A stretch of 64,000 nucleotides of DNA from Streptomyces sp. NBC_01317. GTDB lineage: Bacteria > Actinomycetota > Actinomycetes > Streptomycetales > Streptomycetaceae. Positions 26,738 to 36,034 of the stretch are shown piece by piece (within the stretch, counting starts at the first letter, position 1; every line of letters begins with the position of its first letter). The DNA lies in assembly GCF_035961655.1 (NCBI RefSeq), contig NZ_CP108393.1:1178001-1242000 (forward strand), in the 5' to 3' direction. The translations under genes were made by a program, and so were the position numbers. The notes below the pieces were generated by a model. It was not told the DNA's origin and did not search any database. It was given only the letters and a program-made list of their open reading frames with translations.

Positions 26738-26786
26738 CGCCTGCGTTCCTCCCCGCCCCCGCCCTGCCCCTTCCCCCTGCCCCCTG

Positions 26787-26817
26787 CCCCCGCTCCCGCG
26801 ACCTGCGGGAGTGGGGG
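26787..26817 (+). terminator. hairpin terminator after the M1 peptidase gene
   Basis: CCCCCGCTCCCGC pairs with GCGGGAGTGGGGG (13 bp, one mismatch, 5-base loop). The left arm is the end of an unusually pure pyrimidine tract (26748-26797) and the right arm begins a purine tract. Confidence 0.6.
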
Positions 26818-26827
26818 GAGGGGCGGG

Positions 26828-26843
26828 GAGAAAGCGCTCTCCC
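26828..26843. promoter_or_regulatory. LacI-type operator in front of the LacI-family gene
   Basis: GAGAAAGCGCTCTCCC carries the AGCGCT core, and the flanking arms GGGAGA and TCTCCC are also complementary. It closely resembles the perfect palindrome GAGAGCGCTCTC found before the GH81 gene at 30477, implying autoregulation by the product of the gene at 26896. Confidence 0.6.
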
Positions 26844-26895
26844 GAACGGGCATGCCGGATACCCTGTCGTCGTACTGTGGTGGGTCGTATCCGCC

Positions 26896-27960
26896 ATGTC
26901 CGCCGACGAGGAGCACGCCTTGCCCGAGCCGCTCGCAGGGGCCCGGCCCACCCTGGAAGCCGTCGCCGCCCGGGCCGGTGTCTCGCGAGCCACGGCCTCG
27001 CGGGTGGTCAACGGGGGCGCGGGGGTGCGGCAACCGCTGGTCGAGAAGGTGACCAGGGCCGTCGAGGAGCTGGGGTACGTACCGAACCACGCGGCGCGCA
27101 CGCTGGTCACCCGGCGGACCGGCGCGGTCGCGGTGATCATCGCCGAGCCGGAGATCCGGATCTTCTCCGACCCGTTCTTCTCCCAGCAGATCCGCGGCAT
27201 CAGCAAGGAACTGACCGCGCACGACACGCAGTTGGTGCTGCTGCTGCTCGAAGGGCCCGGCGACTACGACCGGATCGCGCGCTATCTGGCGGGCGGCCAC
27301 GTGGACGGCGCGCTCGCCTTCTCGCTGCACACCGACGACCCGATCCCCGCGATCACCCGGCGCGCCGGGATCCCGACGGTGTACGGGGGCCGGCCCGCGT
27401 GGAGCGTGCCCTCCGAGCACCAGACCGTGCCGTACGTCGACGCGGACAACCGCGGGGGCGCGCGGGCCGCCGTACGGTATCTGTGGGACCTGGGGCGGCG
27501 GCGGATCGCGCACATCGGGGGGCCGCTGGACCAGACGTCGGCCACCGACCGCCTCGACGGCTACCGGGACGTGCTGCCGGCCGGGGACCCGGCGCTGATC
27601 GCCGAGGGGGAGTTCACGGCGGCGAGCGGGGAGCGGGCGATGGCGGAGCTGCTGGAGCGGTGCCCCGACCTGGACGCGGTGTTCGCGGCCAACGACCTGA
27701 TGGCGTCGGGCGCCCTGCGGGTGCTCAAGGAGCGCGGGCGGGCGGTGCCCGGGGAGGTGGCGCTGGTGGGCTTCGACGACATGGACTCGATCGCGGAGGG
27801 CACGGACCCGCCCCTGACGACCGTCCAGCAGGACATCGAGGGCCAGGGCCGGCTGATGGCCCGGCTGCTGCTGCGGGGCCTGGACCAGGAGCGGGCGGGC
27901 GCCCCGGCCCCGGATCCGGTGATCACTCCGACGACGCTGGTACGGCGGGCCTCGGCCTAG
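26896..27960 (+). CDS. LacI-family transcriptional regulator
   Basis: The protein has 354 residues. The helix-turn-helix is TLEAVAARAGVSRATASRVVNG (about 20-42) with the hinge following PNHAARTLV, then a periplasmic-binding-protein-like sensor domain to the C-terminus (ending GFDDMDSIAEGTDPPLTTVQQD). ATG 26896 is used; an in-frame TTG at 26920 has a GAGGAG six bases upstream and may be the true start. A matching AGCGCT operator lies both before this gene and before the GH81 glucanase gene, so it probably represses glucan degradation until an oligosaccharide is present. Its stop codon abuts an inverted-repeat element. Confidence 0.92.
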   Translation: MSADEEHALPEPLAGARPTLEAVAARAGVSRATASRVVNGGAGVRQPLVEKVTRAVEELGYVPNHAARTLVTRRTGAVAVIIAEPEIRIFSDPFFSQQIRGISKELTAHDTQLVLLLLEGPGDYDRIARYLAGGHVDGALAFSLHTDDPIPAITRRAGIPTVYGGRPAWSVPSEHQTVPYVDADNRGGARAAVRYLWDLGRRRIAHIGGPLDQTSATDRLDGYRDVLPAGDPALIAEGEFTAASGERAMAELLERCPDLDAVFAANDLMASGALRVLKERGRAVPGEVALVGFDDMDSIAEGTDPPLTTVQQDIEGQGRLMARLLLRGLDQERAGAPAPDPVITPTTLVRRASA

Positions 27961-28133
27961 GGCGTGTCCGCGAAGTGGGGTCGTTCGCCCGGAGGGCGTG
28001 ACTCGCGGCGTCCGGTGCGTGCGATCGCAAGGCGGAGGACCCACCCCGTACTGGATGTACGGGGTGGGTCCGACAACGCGGCGAGCGCGCGTGCAAGGCG
28101 TCGCGGGCCAGACGCCACTTCGCGGACACGCCC
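27960..28133. repeat. 174-base inverted-repeat element with internal cruciform (MITE-like)
   Basis: The ends are a perfect 19-bp inverted repeat (GGGCGTGTCCGCGAAGTGG at 27960-27978, complement at 28115-28133). In the centre GGACCCACCCCGTAC and its exact complement (28037-28051, 28057-28071) form a 15-bp stem with loop TGGAT. There is no protein frame and no clear target-site duplication. It looks like a non-autonomous or dispersed palindromic repeat, and it could terminate the LacI gene transcript. Confidence 0.7.
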
Positions 28134-28183
28134 TTGGGCGTTGTGCCCGGCCGGGACCCGCCGCTGGGTGCGCTACCCGCTCG

Positions 28184-30439
28184 CTACCTGCTCGCCGTCG
28201 AGCGGGCCGGGACCGTCAGCGTCGCCCCGTCCGAGAAAGTGACGGTCCTCGCCACCGACTCGAAGTTGTGCGCCGCGTAGGTCCGTACCCCGCCCTTCGA
28301 GAAGACGGCGGACGTCGGGATCGATCCGGTGACCGTGGCGTCCGGGGCGCCCACCGCGGCCAGGGTGCTGATCCAGTGGTACGTGTGCGCCTTGGACTCG
28401 CCGGCCTCGGGGCCGTAACCGGCGTTGCCCGCGTCCCACTTGGTCTTCGCGGTGGCGGGGGTGGAGAGCGCCTCGAACTCCCAGAGGATGTCCCGCCATT
28501 CGACGGCCGGTCCGCCGTTCTCCCGTTGCAGTTCGGCCAGGTTGCGGTTGATCGCGTCCTTCCTGCGGGCGAGGTGGAGCGAACCGCCCGTCACCGGGAG
28601 GACGTTGATGCCGTGGATCTCCTCCGGGTTGGCGGTCCACCAGGTGGAGTACGCGCCACCGCTGCCCCACACCATGCCGACCGTGTCATGCCCGAAGGAG
28701 GCCGGGAAGACCTGCTGGTCGGCGTCGAACCAGTACTGGGCGATCGCCTCGGACTCCGTCGTCAGCAGATAACTGCCCAGGTCCCGCAGCTCGTTGTTGC
28801 CGGTGGCCGAGCCCCACAGCACCAGCGCGGCGCTGAGGTTGGTGGACTCCGACGACGACTCCTGGTTGTTGCCCGCGGCGAAGCCCTGGTGCCCGGAGGC
28901 CCAGCTGTGGCCCGCGTAGACGTCGAAGCCGCGCAGGAACGGGAAGTCGGCGTCGGTACGGCTCGGGTTGGCCGCGTCCCGTATCAGCGTCTTGACCATG
29001 CCGCCCCAGGCCGGGTCGGCGGCCCACGCCTGGTCGTACTGCGCGACGATCGCCGCCGCGTACACGTAGTAGCTGTAGTGGAAGTGATGGTCGTTCAGCT
29101 CGGTGTCGCTGCCGTACGAGGCCGGGTAGCCGATCAGCGTCTTCCACGTCCGGTCGTACGAGAACTCACTCGCGCCGCCCGCCGTGAACCACTCCTGGAG
29201 CCTGCCCTTGAGCAGCCCGAGGAGCTTGTCGCGGGTGGCGGTCTCGCCGATCTGGTCGGCCATGGGCACGAGTTGGGCGAGCTTGCCGAGGGCCTTGCCC
29301 GTCCAGTACGTGTCCCGCGCGCCGGAGAACGGGTCGGCCGCGTTCGCCACCTCGTTCAGGTAGCCCCTGAGGCGGGCCCGGTCGACGCCGGTCGAGGCGG
29401 GCAGCGTGGGCAGCACCCCGGAGCCCTGCTGGCTCGTGGTGAACGAGGCGGCTTCCCTGACCTTCATCGTGCCGCGCGGCGAGACGTAGGTGTACGGCGT
29501 CAACGCGTCGGTGGTGTACAGCCATTGGTGGCGGTAGAGGGCCTGGAGCGTGCCCGTCTCGGTGCCCTCCTGGGGCGCGGTGGTGAGGCTGTAGGTGGCC
29601 CTGACCGTGCCGCCCGTGTTGCTCCAGGTCACCTTGGAACCGGTCACGAAGCTGTACGCGTACTTCCGGTACGTGGCCAGGGCGTCCGTGGAGGGCAGGA
29701 CGGCGACCGAGAAGTAGTCCTTGGCCCCGAGCCCGGCCGTGACGGTGGAGCCGGAGACCGTCCAGTCGGCACCGGTCGGCGCGAACAGCGCGTAGTGGTG
29801 GCCCGCGACGGTGATGCCGAGGACGTTGCCCTGGTCGGCGAAGACGGCGGGAGCGGCGGCGGTGGTGATCCGGGCGTCGCCGCCGGTGCCCTTGGCGTAT
29901 ACAAAAGGCAGGCCGTGGCCGATGGTGGCGCGCAGGGTGCGGGCGCCGTCGGACCAGTAGGGCGTGACGGTCCAGTCGGACCACGCGTCGGCCTTGGTGT
30001 CGGCGGAGTTGAGCCCGGTCAGCCCGAGGGTGAGGTCGCGCTTGTGCGCGTACTCGTACTGCCGGCCGTCCCCGCTGACGGTCGGCGCCGTCGGATACCC
30101 GACCTCCAGACCGCCGGCCACCGCCTGGTACGTGAGCGGATGACCGTACATCGGGGTGGACCAGGGGTTGTCGGCGTACCGCTGGAAGGCCAGCGAGGAC
30201 CACCAGTCGTTGGTGGGCAGCGGCTTGGCCCGCGCGGCCGGGGTCACCTTGGGGGTGACCGGGGTCCCGGTCCCGGTGGTGGGCCCGGAGGTCCCCGCCG
30301 GACGCGTGTCGGTGTAACTGCCGGAGCCCACCGGCACGGTGGCCGCCGCGGCGGGCGTGGCGGTGGGGACCAGGCCGACGGCGGCGAGCGCGGTGACAAG
30401 AACCGCCGCGGACAGGGGCCGGGCACGGGAGAAGGACAT
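28184..30439 (-). CDS. secreted GH81 endo-beta-1,3-glucanase
   Basis: The protein has 751 residues. ATG 30439 is chosen because GAGG lies 8 bases upstream. A signal peptide (to about residue 34, ending ATPAAAA) is followed by a Thr/Pro linker, a beta-sandwich region (about 70-320) and the helical catalytic domain. GH81 hallmarks are visible: LNDHHFHYSYYVYAAA with the catalytic Asp, AGHSWASG, and NNQESSSES with the acid/base glutamates. It hydrolyses beta-1,3-glucans such as laminarin, curdlan or fungal wall glucan outside the cell. An operator for the neighbouring LacI-type regulator sits in its leader. Confidence 0.93.
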   Translation of the reverse strand: MSFSRARPLSAAVLVTALAAVGLVPTATPAAAATVPVGSGSYTDTRPAGTSGPTTGTGTPVTPKVTPAARAKPLPTNDWWSSLAFQRYADNPWSTPMYGHPLTYQAVAGGLEVGYPTAPTVSGDGRQYEYAHKRDLTLGLTGLNSADTKADAWSDWTVTPYWSDGARTLRATIGHGLPFVYAKGTGGDARITTAAAPAVFADQGNVLGITVAGHHYALFAPTGADWTVSGSTVTAGLGAKDYFSVAVLPSTDALATYRKYAYSFVTGSKVTWSNTGGTVRATYSLTTAPQEGTETGTLQALYRHQWLYTTDALTPYTYVSPRGTMKVREAASFTTSQQGSGVLPTLPASTGVDRARLRGYLNEVANAADPFSGARDTYWTGKALGKLAQLVPMADQIGETATRDKLLGLLKGRLQEWFTAGGASEFSYDRTWKTLIGYPASYGSDTELNDHHFHYSYYVYAAAIVAQYDQAWAADPAWGGMVKTLIRDAANPSRTDADFPFLRGFDVYAGHSWASGHQGFAAGNNQESSSESTNLSAALVLWGSATGNNELRDLGSYLLTTESEAIAQYWFDADQQVFPASFGHDTVGMVWGSGGAYSTWWTANPEEIHGINVLPVTGGSLHLARRKDAINRNLAELQRENGGPAVEWRDILWEFEALSTPATAKTKWDAGNAGYGPEAGESKAHTYHWISTLAAVGAPDATVTGSIPTSAVFSKGGVRTYAAHNFESVARTVTFSDGATLTVPARSTASR

Positions 30440-30476
30440 GGACGGCACCTCGGAGACATGGGGGGAAGGGTCGTCG

Positions 30477-30488
30477 GAGAGCGCTCTC
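30477..30488. promoter_or_regulatory. LacI-type operator of the GH81 glucanase gene
   Basis: GAGAGCGCTCTC is a perfect 12-bp palindrome between the -10 element and the start codon of the minus-strand gene. It matches the site at 26828. Confidence 0.7.
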
Positions 30489-30500
30489 TCAGGTACAAGG

Positions 30501-30530
30501 AACGTAAAACTCTTGAAATGGAAGTGTCAA
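30501..30530 (-). promoter_or_regulatory. promoter of the GH81 glucanase gene
   Basis: On the minus strand a perfect -35 TTGACA (30530-30525) is followed after 18 bases by TACGTT (30506-30501). The LacI-type operator lies just downstream, a position that fits repression. Confidence 0.6.
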
Positions 30531-30610
30531 TACAGCTGACACACAAGGAAGTTGTGGGTCATGACCGATCCACTCCCGATCCCGTCCCCGACGGCCTCCC
30601 TCCGGCACCC

Positions 30611-32794
30611 CTACGCGTCCGTGAACCTCTCGCCCTTTGTCGCCTTGTCGACCAGCAGGGCGGGCGGGGCGAAGCGTTCGCCGTAGCGCTCCGCCAACTG
30701 CCGGGCCCGGGTAGCGAATCCGGCCGGGCCGCCCTCGTAACCGTTGATGTACTGGAGCACCCCGCCCGTCCACGCCGGGAAGCCGATGCCCATGATCGAG
30801 CCGATGTTGGCGTCGGCCACGGACGTCAGGACGTTCTCCTCCAGGCAGCGGACGGCGTCCAGGGCCTCGGAGAACAGCATCCGCTCCTGGAGGTCCCGGA
30901 AGGGCACGTCGGCGGGCGCCGCCGGGGCGAAGTGCTCGCGCAGGCCCGGCCAGAGGCGGGTACGGGTGCCGTCCTCCGCGTACTCGTAGAAGCCCGCCCC
31001 GCCACCGCGCCCCGGGCGGCCGAACTCGTCGGCCATCCGGTCGATCACGGCGTCCGCGGGGTGCCCGGTCCACGTACCGCCGGCCTCCTCGACCGCTCGC
31101 CGCGACTCCCCGCGGATCTTGCGCGCCAGGGTCAGGGTCAGTTCGTCCATCAGGGCGAGCACCTTGGCCGGGTAGCCCGCCTGCGCGGCGGCCTGTTCGA
31201 CCGACGCGGGCGCGATGCCCTCACCGACCATCGCGACACCCTCGTTGATGAACTGCCCGATCACCCGCGAAGTGAAGAAGCCCCGCGCGTCGTTGACGAC
31301 GATCGGGGTCTTCTTGATCCGGCGGACCAGGTCGAACGCGCGCGCCAGGGCCTCGTCGCCGGTCCGTTCGCCCCTGATGATCTCGACCAGGGGCATCTTG
31401 TCGACGGGCGAGAAGAAGTGCAGACCGATGAAGTCGGCCGGGCGCGCCACCCCTTCGGCGAGCGCCGTGATCGGCAGCGTGGAGGTGTTGGAACAGAGCA
31501 GCGCGTCGGGCGCGACGATCTCCTGGACCTCCTGGAACACCTTGTGCTTGAGCGCCGGGTCCTCAAAGACCGCCTCGATCACCGTGTCGCAGTCCGCCAG
31601 GTCGGCGGGGTCGGCGGTCGGGGTGATGCGGGCGAGCACCCGGTCCCGCTCGGCCTCGGTCGTACGGCCCCGCGAGACCGCCTTCGCGAGGACCTTCGCC
31701 GCGTGCGCCTTGCCCCGCTCCGCCGCGTCCCGGGTGACGTCCTTCAGCAGGACGTCGAGCCCTGCGCGGGCGCACGCGTACGCGATGCCCGCGCCCATCG
31801 TCCCGGCGCCCAGGACCGCGACCTTGCGGACCTCGCGCGGCGGGACCCCGAGCGGGCGGCTGCCGCCGGAGTTGACGGCCCGCAGGTCGAAGAAGAACGC
31901 CTGGATCATGTTTTTCGCGGTCTGTCCCGTGACCAGCTCGGTGAAGTAGCGGGACTCCACGGTCTGCGCCGTCTCGAAGTCGACCTGCGAGCCCTCGACG
32001 GCCGCCGCGAGGATGTTGCGCGGGGCCGGGAAGGGGGCCCCGGCGAGCTGCTTGCTCAGACTGGCGGGGAACGCGGGGAGGTTGGCGGCGAAGCGCGGGC
32101 TGGACGGGGTGCCGCCCGGGATGCGGTAGCTCTTCTCGTCCCACGGCTGCCGGGACTCGGGGTGGGCGTCGATGAACGCGCGGGCCCGGTCGAGCATCTC
32201 CTCGCGGGTGGCGGCGACCTCGTGGACGAGACCGTTGTCGAGGGCGCGGCGCGGGGAGTACTGCGTGCCCTGGAGGAGCACCTTGAGCAGGGCGTCCGCG
32301 ATGCCCAGGAGCCGTACCGTACGGGTGACCCCACCGCCTCCCGGCAGCAGCCCGAGCGTGACCTCGGGCAGGCCGATCCGGGAGCCCGGCGCGTCGAGGG
32401 CGATGCGGTGGTGGCAGGCGAGGGCGATCTCGTAACCGCCACCCAGGGCCGCGCCGTTGAGGGCGGCGACGACGGGCTTGCCGAGGGTCTCCAGGCGCCG
32501 CAGGGCGCCCTTCATGGCCAGGCCGCCCTCGAAGATCCGCCGGGCGTCCCCGGGGCCCGCCTTGATCATGTCCTTGAGGTCGCCGCCGGCGAAGAAGGTC
32601 TTCTTGGCGGAGGTGACGACGAAGCCGCGGATGCTGTCCTTCTCGGCCTCGGCGCGGTCGGCGGTCGCGAGAAGGGAGCGGCGGAACGCCTCGTTCATCG
32701 TGTTGGTGGACTGGCTCGGGTCGTCCAGGACGAGGGTCACCACACCGGTGTTGTCCTGCTCCCAGCGGATGGTGGGGGACGCGGACTCGTTCAT
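30611..32794 (-). CDS. fadB: multifunctional fatty-acid oxidation protein: enoyl-CoA hydratase / 3-hydroxyacyl-CoA dehydrogenase
   Basis: The protein has 727 residues. Residues 1-200 are a crotonase domain with both catalytic glutamates (GGGYEIALAC and IGLPEVTLGLLPGGGG). Residues about 310-490 are the NAD-binding domain (VAVLGAGTMGAGIAY), with catalytic His in LHFFSPVDKMPLVEI. The C-terminal helical dehydrogenase domain follows (DARGFFTSRVIGQFINEG). It performs the hydration and oxidation steps of beta-oxidation in the cytoplasm. The thiolase and CaiB/BaiF genes lie upstream on the same strand with gaps of 103 and 82 bases, making a likely beta-oxidation operon. Confidence 0.94.
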   Translation of the reverse strand: MNESASPTIRWEQDNTGVVTLVLDDPSQSTNTMNEAFRRSLLATADRAEAEKDSIRGFVVTSAKKTFFAGGDLKDMIKAGPGDARRIFEGGLAMKGALRRLETLGKPVVAALNGAALGGGYEIALACHHRIALDAPGSRIGLPEVTLGLLPGGGGVTRTVRLLGIADALLKVLLQGTQYSPRRALDNGLVHEVAATREEMLDRARAFIDAHPESRQPWDEKSYRIPGGTPSSPRFAANLPAFPASLSKQLAGAPFPAPRNILAAAVEGSQVDFETAQTVESRYFTELVTGQTAKNMIQAFFFDLRAVNSGGSRPLGVPPREVRKVAVLGAGTMGAGIAYACARAGLDVLLKDVTRDAAERGKAHAAKVLAKAVSRGRTTEAERDRVLARITPTADPADLADCDTVIEAVFEDPALKHKVFQEVQEIVAPDALLCSNTSTLPITALAEGVARPADFIGLHFFSPVDKMPLVEIIRGERTGDEALARAFDLVRRIKKTPIVVNDARGFFTSRVIGQFINEGVAMVGEGIAPASVEQAAAQAGYPAKVLALMDELTLTLARKIRGESRRAVEEAGGTWTGHPADAVIDRMADEFGRPGRGGGAGFYEYAEDGTRTRLWPGLREHFAPAAPADVPFRDLQERMLFSEALDAVRCLEENVLTSVADANIGSIMGIGFPAWTGGVLQYINGYEGGPAGFATRARQLAERYGERFAPPALLVDKATKGERFTDA

Positions 32795-32897
32795 GCTGCT
32801 GCTCCGTTGCTCCGTAGGGGTCTGGACGGGCCGGACGGAAAGTAGGGGGTGGGGGCGGGGTACATACGTACGGGGATGTGGCACGCGGACCCGCCGG

Positions 32898-34112
32898 TCA
32901 GAGGCGTTCCACCACGGTGGCCACTCCCATGCCGCCGCCGACGCAGAGGGTGGCGAGGCCGTACCGCTTGTCCTGGCGTTCCAGTTCGTCCACGAGCGTG
33001 CCGACGAGCATCGCGCCGGTCGCGCCGAGGGGGTGGCCGAGGGCGATGGCGCCGCCGTTGACGTTGACCTTGTCGAGGGAGATCCCCATCTCGCCGACGA
33101 AGCGCAGGACCACTGCCGCGAAGGCCTCGTTGATCTCCACCAGGTCGATGTCGTCGATGGTCAGCCCGGCCTTGGCGAGGGCCTTGCGGCTGGCGGGTGC
33201 GGGGCCGGTGAGCATGATGGTGGGCTCGGACCCGGAGACGGCGGCGGAGACGATCCGGGCGCGGGGCGTGAGCCCGTACCGCTCACCGATCTCCCGGGAG
33301 CCGACGGCGACCAGGGCGGCGCCGTCCACGATGCCGGAGGAGTTGCCCGCGTGGTGGACGTGGTCGATCGCCTCGACCCAGTGGTACTTCTGGAGGACGA
33401 CGGCATCGAACCCGCCCGCCTCGCCGATCCCGGCGAACGACGGCTTGAGCGCGGCCAGGGTGTCGGCGGTGGTGCCGGGGCGGAGGTGCTCGTCGTGGTC
33501 GAGGACGGTGAGTCCGTTGCGGTCGAGGACCGGTACGACGGAGCGCTGGAAGCGCCCCTCCTTCCAGGCGGTGGCGGCCCGTTCCTGGGACAGCGCGGCG
33601 AACTCGTCCACGTCGCGGCGCGTGAAGCCGCCGAGAGTGGCGATCAGGTCGGCGCCGATGCCCTGGGGGGCGAAGCCGGTGGCGAGGTTGGTCATCGGGT
33701 CCATCGCCCACGCGCCGCCGTCGGAGCCCATCGGGACGCGGGACATCGACTCGACGCCACCGGCGAGGATCAGGTCCTCCCAGCCCGAACGGACCTTCGC
33801 GGCGGCGAGGTTGACGGCTTCGAGCCCGGAGGCACAGAAGCGGTTCTCCTGCACCCCCGCCACGGTGTCGGGGAGCCCGGCGGCGACGGCGGCGATCCGG
33901 GCGATGTCGGAGCCCTGGTCGCCGAGCGGGCTCACGACGCCGAGCACGATGTCGTCGATGGCGGCCGGGTCGAGGCCGGGGAAGCGGGCGCGCATCTCGT
34001 GGATGAGGCCCACGACGAGGTCGATCGGTTTGGTCCCGTGCAGGGCGCCGTTGGCCTTGCCGCGGCCGCGCGGGGTGCGGATCGCGTCGTACACATACGC
34101 TTCGGTACTCAC
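32898..34112 (-). CDS. fadA: acetyl-CoA acyltransferase (thiolase)
   Basis: The protein has 404 residues. GTG 34112 follows an AAGG-type ribosome site. The nucleophilic Cys is in [10 protein letters not shown], the HGTKP and NEAFA segments are conserved, the catalytic His is in [15 protein letters not shown] and the second Cys in [11 protein letters not shown]. It carries out the last step of beta-oxidation, cleaving 3-ketoacyl-CoA with CoA. It is transcribed with fadB downstream, the usual alpha/beta pairing. Enzymes of this group can also run as acetyl-CoA acetyltransferases. Confidence 0.95.
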   Translation of the reverse strand: MSTEAYVYDAIRTPRGRGKANGALHGTKPIDLVVGLIHEMRARFPGLDPAAIDDIVLGVVSPLGDQGSDIARIAAVAAGLPDTVAGVQENRFCASGLEAVNLAAAKVRSGWEDLILAGGVESMSRVPMGSDGGAWAMDPMTNLATGFAPQGIGADLIATLGGFTRRDVDEFAALSQERAATAWKEGRFQRSVVPVLDRNGLTVLDHDEHLRPGTTADTLAALKPSFAGIGEAGGFDAVVLQKYHWVEAIDHVHHAGNSSGIVDGAALVAVGSREIGERYGLTPRARIVSAAVSGSEPTIMLTGPAPASRKALAKAGLTIDDIDLVEINEAFAAVVLRFVGEMGISLDKVNVNGGAIALGHPLGATGAMLVGTLVDELERQDKRYGLATLCVGGGMGVATVVERL

Positions 34113-34194
34113 GGCAACTGCCTTTCCGGAGACGGTCACAGGGGCGGGGGCAGACGGTCCGGCAGACGGTCCGGCGGGTGGTTCAGCGGGCGTT

Positions 34195-35319
34195 TCAGCG
34201 GGCGGGCAGGTCCCAGTCCCGTGCCACCTCGGCGGTGTCGGCGCCGGGCAGCGCGGGCGCTCTGCGTACGGATCCCGGCGTGGCGGAGAAGCGCGGCGCG
34301 GGCGCGGGCTGGGTGACGCCCCCGTGCTCGGTGAAGGTGGCGCGGGTGGCGAGATGCGGGTGCGCGGGGGCCTCACGCAGGGTCAGTACGGGGGTGACAC
34401 AGGCGTCCGTCCCCTCGAAGACCGCCGTCCACTCGGCGCGGGTCCTTTCCTTGAAGCGGGCGGCGACGGCGGCGCGCAGCTCGTCCCAGCGCCCGAAGTC
34501 CTTGCGGGCCGGGACGTCGTCCTTGATGCCGAGCAGCTCGATGAACTGGTCGTAGAACCGGGTCTCCAGCGCGCCGACCGCCATGTACGCGCCGTCGGCG
34601 GTCTCGTACGAGCCGTAGAAGGGGGCGCCGCCGTCCAGCAGGTTGCCGCCGCGCCGGTCCTGCCAGCCGCCGGCGGACATCATGGCGTGGATCATGGTGG
34701 TGAGGTGGGCGGTGCCGTCCACGACGGCCGCGTCGACCACCTGTCCCGTGCCGTCCGGGGTCCTGGCGTGCTGGAGGGCGGCGAGCAGTCCGATGACGAG
34801 GTAGAGCGCGCCGCCCGCGTAGTCGCCGAGGACGTTGGCGGGCAGGGCCGGCGGCTCGTCGGCCTTGCCGATCATGGAGAGAGCGCCGGAGAGGGCGATG
34901 TAGCCGATGTCGTGCCCGGCACTCTGGGCGAGCGGGCCGTCCTGGCCCCAGCCGGTCATGCGGCCGTACACCAGGCGGGGGTTGCGGGCGAGACACTCCT
35001 CGGGTCCGATGCCGAGCCGTTCGGCGACACCGGGCCTGTTCCCCTCGATCAGCAGGTCCGCCCGCTCGACCAGGTCGAGGACGCGGGCGGCGCCGTCGGG
35101 CGACTTGAGGTCGATCAGTACGGACCGCTTGTTGCGGTTGGTGAGGTCGGCCGCGGGGTCGATCCCGAGGCCGGTGCCGCCGGGGCGGTCCACCCGTACG
35201 ACATCGGCGCCGAGGTCGGCGAGCGTCATGGCGGCGAAGGGTCCGGGCCCGATGCCGGCCAGCTCGACCACCCGTACACCCGCCAGCGGACCGGTTCCCG
35301 TCGCTGCCGCGTGGGCCAT
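34195..35319 (-). CDS. CaiB/BaiF-type CoA-transferase, alpha-methylacyl-CoA racemase-like
   Basis: The protein has 374 residues. The ATG at 35319 is preceded by GAGGAG at 7 bases. [20 protein letters not shown] is the conserved N-terminus; [20 protein letters not shown] contains the catalytic His/Asp region of alpha-methylacyl-CoA racemases, and the N-terminal Rossmann domain continues with [13 protein letters not shown]. It probably epimerises 2-methylacyl-CoA so that branched fatty acids, abundant in Streptomyces membranes, can enter beta-oxidation by the two downstream genes. A CoA-transfer role is the alternative. Confidence 0.9.
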   Translation of the reverse strand: MAHAAATGTGPLAGVRVVELAGIGPGPFAAMTLADLGADVVRVDRPGGTGLGIDPAADLTNRNKRSVLIDLKSPDGAARVLDLVERADLLIEGNRPGVAERLGIGPEECLARNPRLVYGRMTGWGQDGPLAQSAGHDIGYIALSGALSMIGKADEPPALPANVLGDYAGGALYLVIGLLAALQHARTPDGTGQVVDAAVVDGTAHLTTMIHAMMSAGGWQDRRGGNLLDGGAPFYGSYETADGAYMAVGALETRFYDQFIELLGIKDDVPARKDFGRWDELRAAVAARFKERTRAEWTAVFEGTDACVTPVLTLREAPAHPHLATRATFTEHGGVTQPAPAPRFSATPGSVRRAPALPGADTAEVARDWDLPAR

Positions 35320-35702
35320 GGGGCTCTCCTCAACACTGGGGCACAGCCGGTGGAACAGCCGTGAGGGCAGGAACGGACACCACGCCGCACCAGCCTTCCG
35401 GCCAGAGCAAGCGCTCAGCCCTGATTCCCGATAGTACGAGGGATACGCCGCCGATCCGGTCCCCGGCTCCCGGGTCGGCCTGGATTCGGCGGTGGTCCGC
35501 GGCTCGGAAGCCGCCTCGGATCGCCGGGGCGCGGCTGGTTTCGGATGATGTCCCCCGCGTGCCGCCACAGATCCGGCCGCTCGGTGGATTCGGGCAGCCG
35601 CACCCGGTCCGGCCGGCCGGGGGTGTGCGGAACCGTCGTCCTGCGGCTCGACAGCCGGCCCGCCGGCTGCTCCGGCAGGACGGCGTGGGCCAGAATCAGG
35701 GG

Positions 35703-35975
35703 ATGGGCGTCCCCGAACTGCGGGAAGCCGCTTCCCTGTTGGTCCCTGGGAAGACCGCCACCGCGAATGACATGACGGTGGACGACGTCCGGGACCACCT
35801 CACCCAGGACCAAGGGGACGTGGCCCTCGGCCTGCTGGAGGACGGTCCGGCTCGCGCCTCTCCATCCCCCACAGCGGCGGCACCTTCGACCTGGCCAGGT
35901 GATCACGATGCACAAGAACCCGACCGTGGCCGGAACAGCGGTCGTCCTGGAGGTCCGGCCTCCCGCGGCCGCTGA
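35703..35975 (+). pseudogene. probable gene remnant (N-terminal piece fused out of frame to a C-terminal piece)
   Basis: From ATG 35703 about 48 codons read as a natural protein (MGVPELREAASLLVPGKT, then TVDDVRDHLTQDQGDVALGLLED). The frame then turns into low-quality Ser/Pro/Arg sequence until the stop at 35975. A different frame from about 35893 reads PGQVITMHKNPTVAGTAVVL, which looks like the C-terminus of a conserved hypothetical protein. I read this as one gene that has lost its middle and its frame. The two ends resembling one known family is from memory and unproven. The stretch 35320-35702 upstream shows no gene. Confidence 0.45.
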
Positions 35976-36034
35976 TCGTTGTTCGCCTCGGCCGTCCGAT
36001 GATGGCTGGTCGGGGGGAAGAGAGAGGAGCCCTC

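Noticed and set aside
27998..32845. A 1615-codon open frame on the plus strand
   Set aside because: It runs antisense through the GH81 and fadB genes, has no domain motifs and low-complexity Gly/Arg/Val composition.
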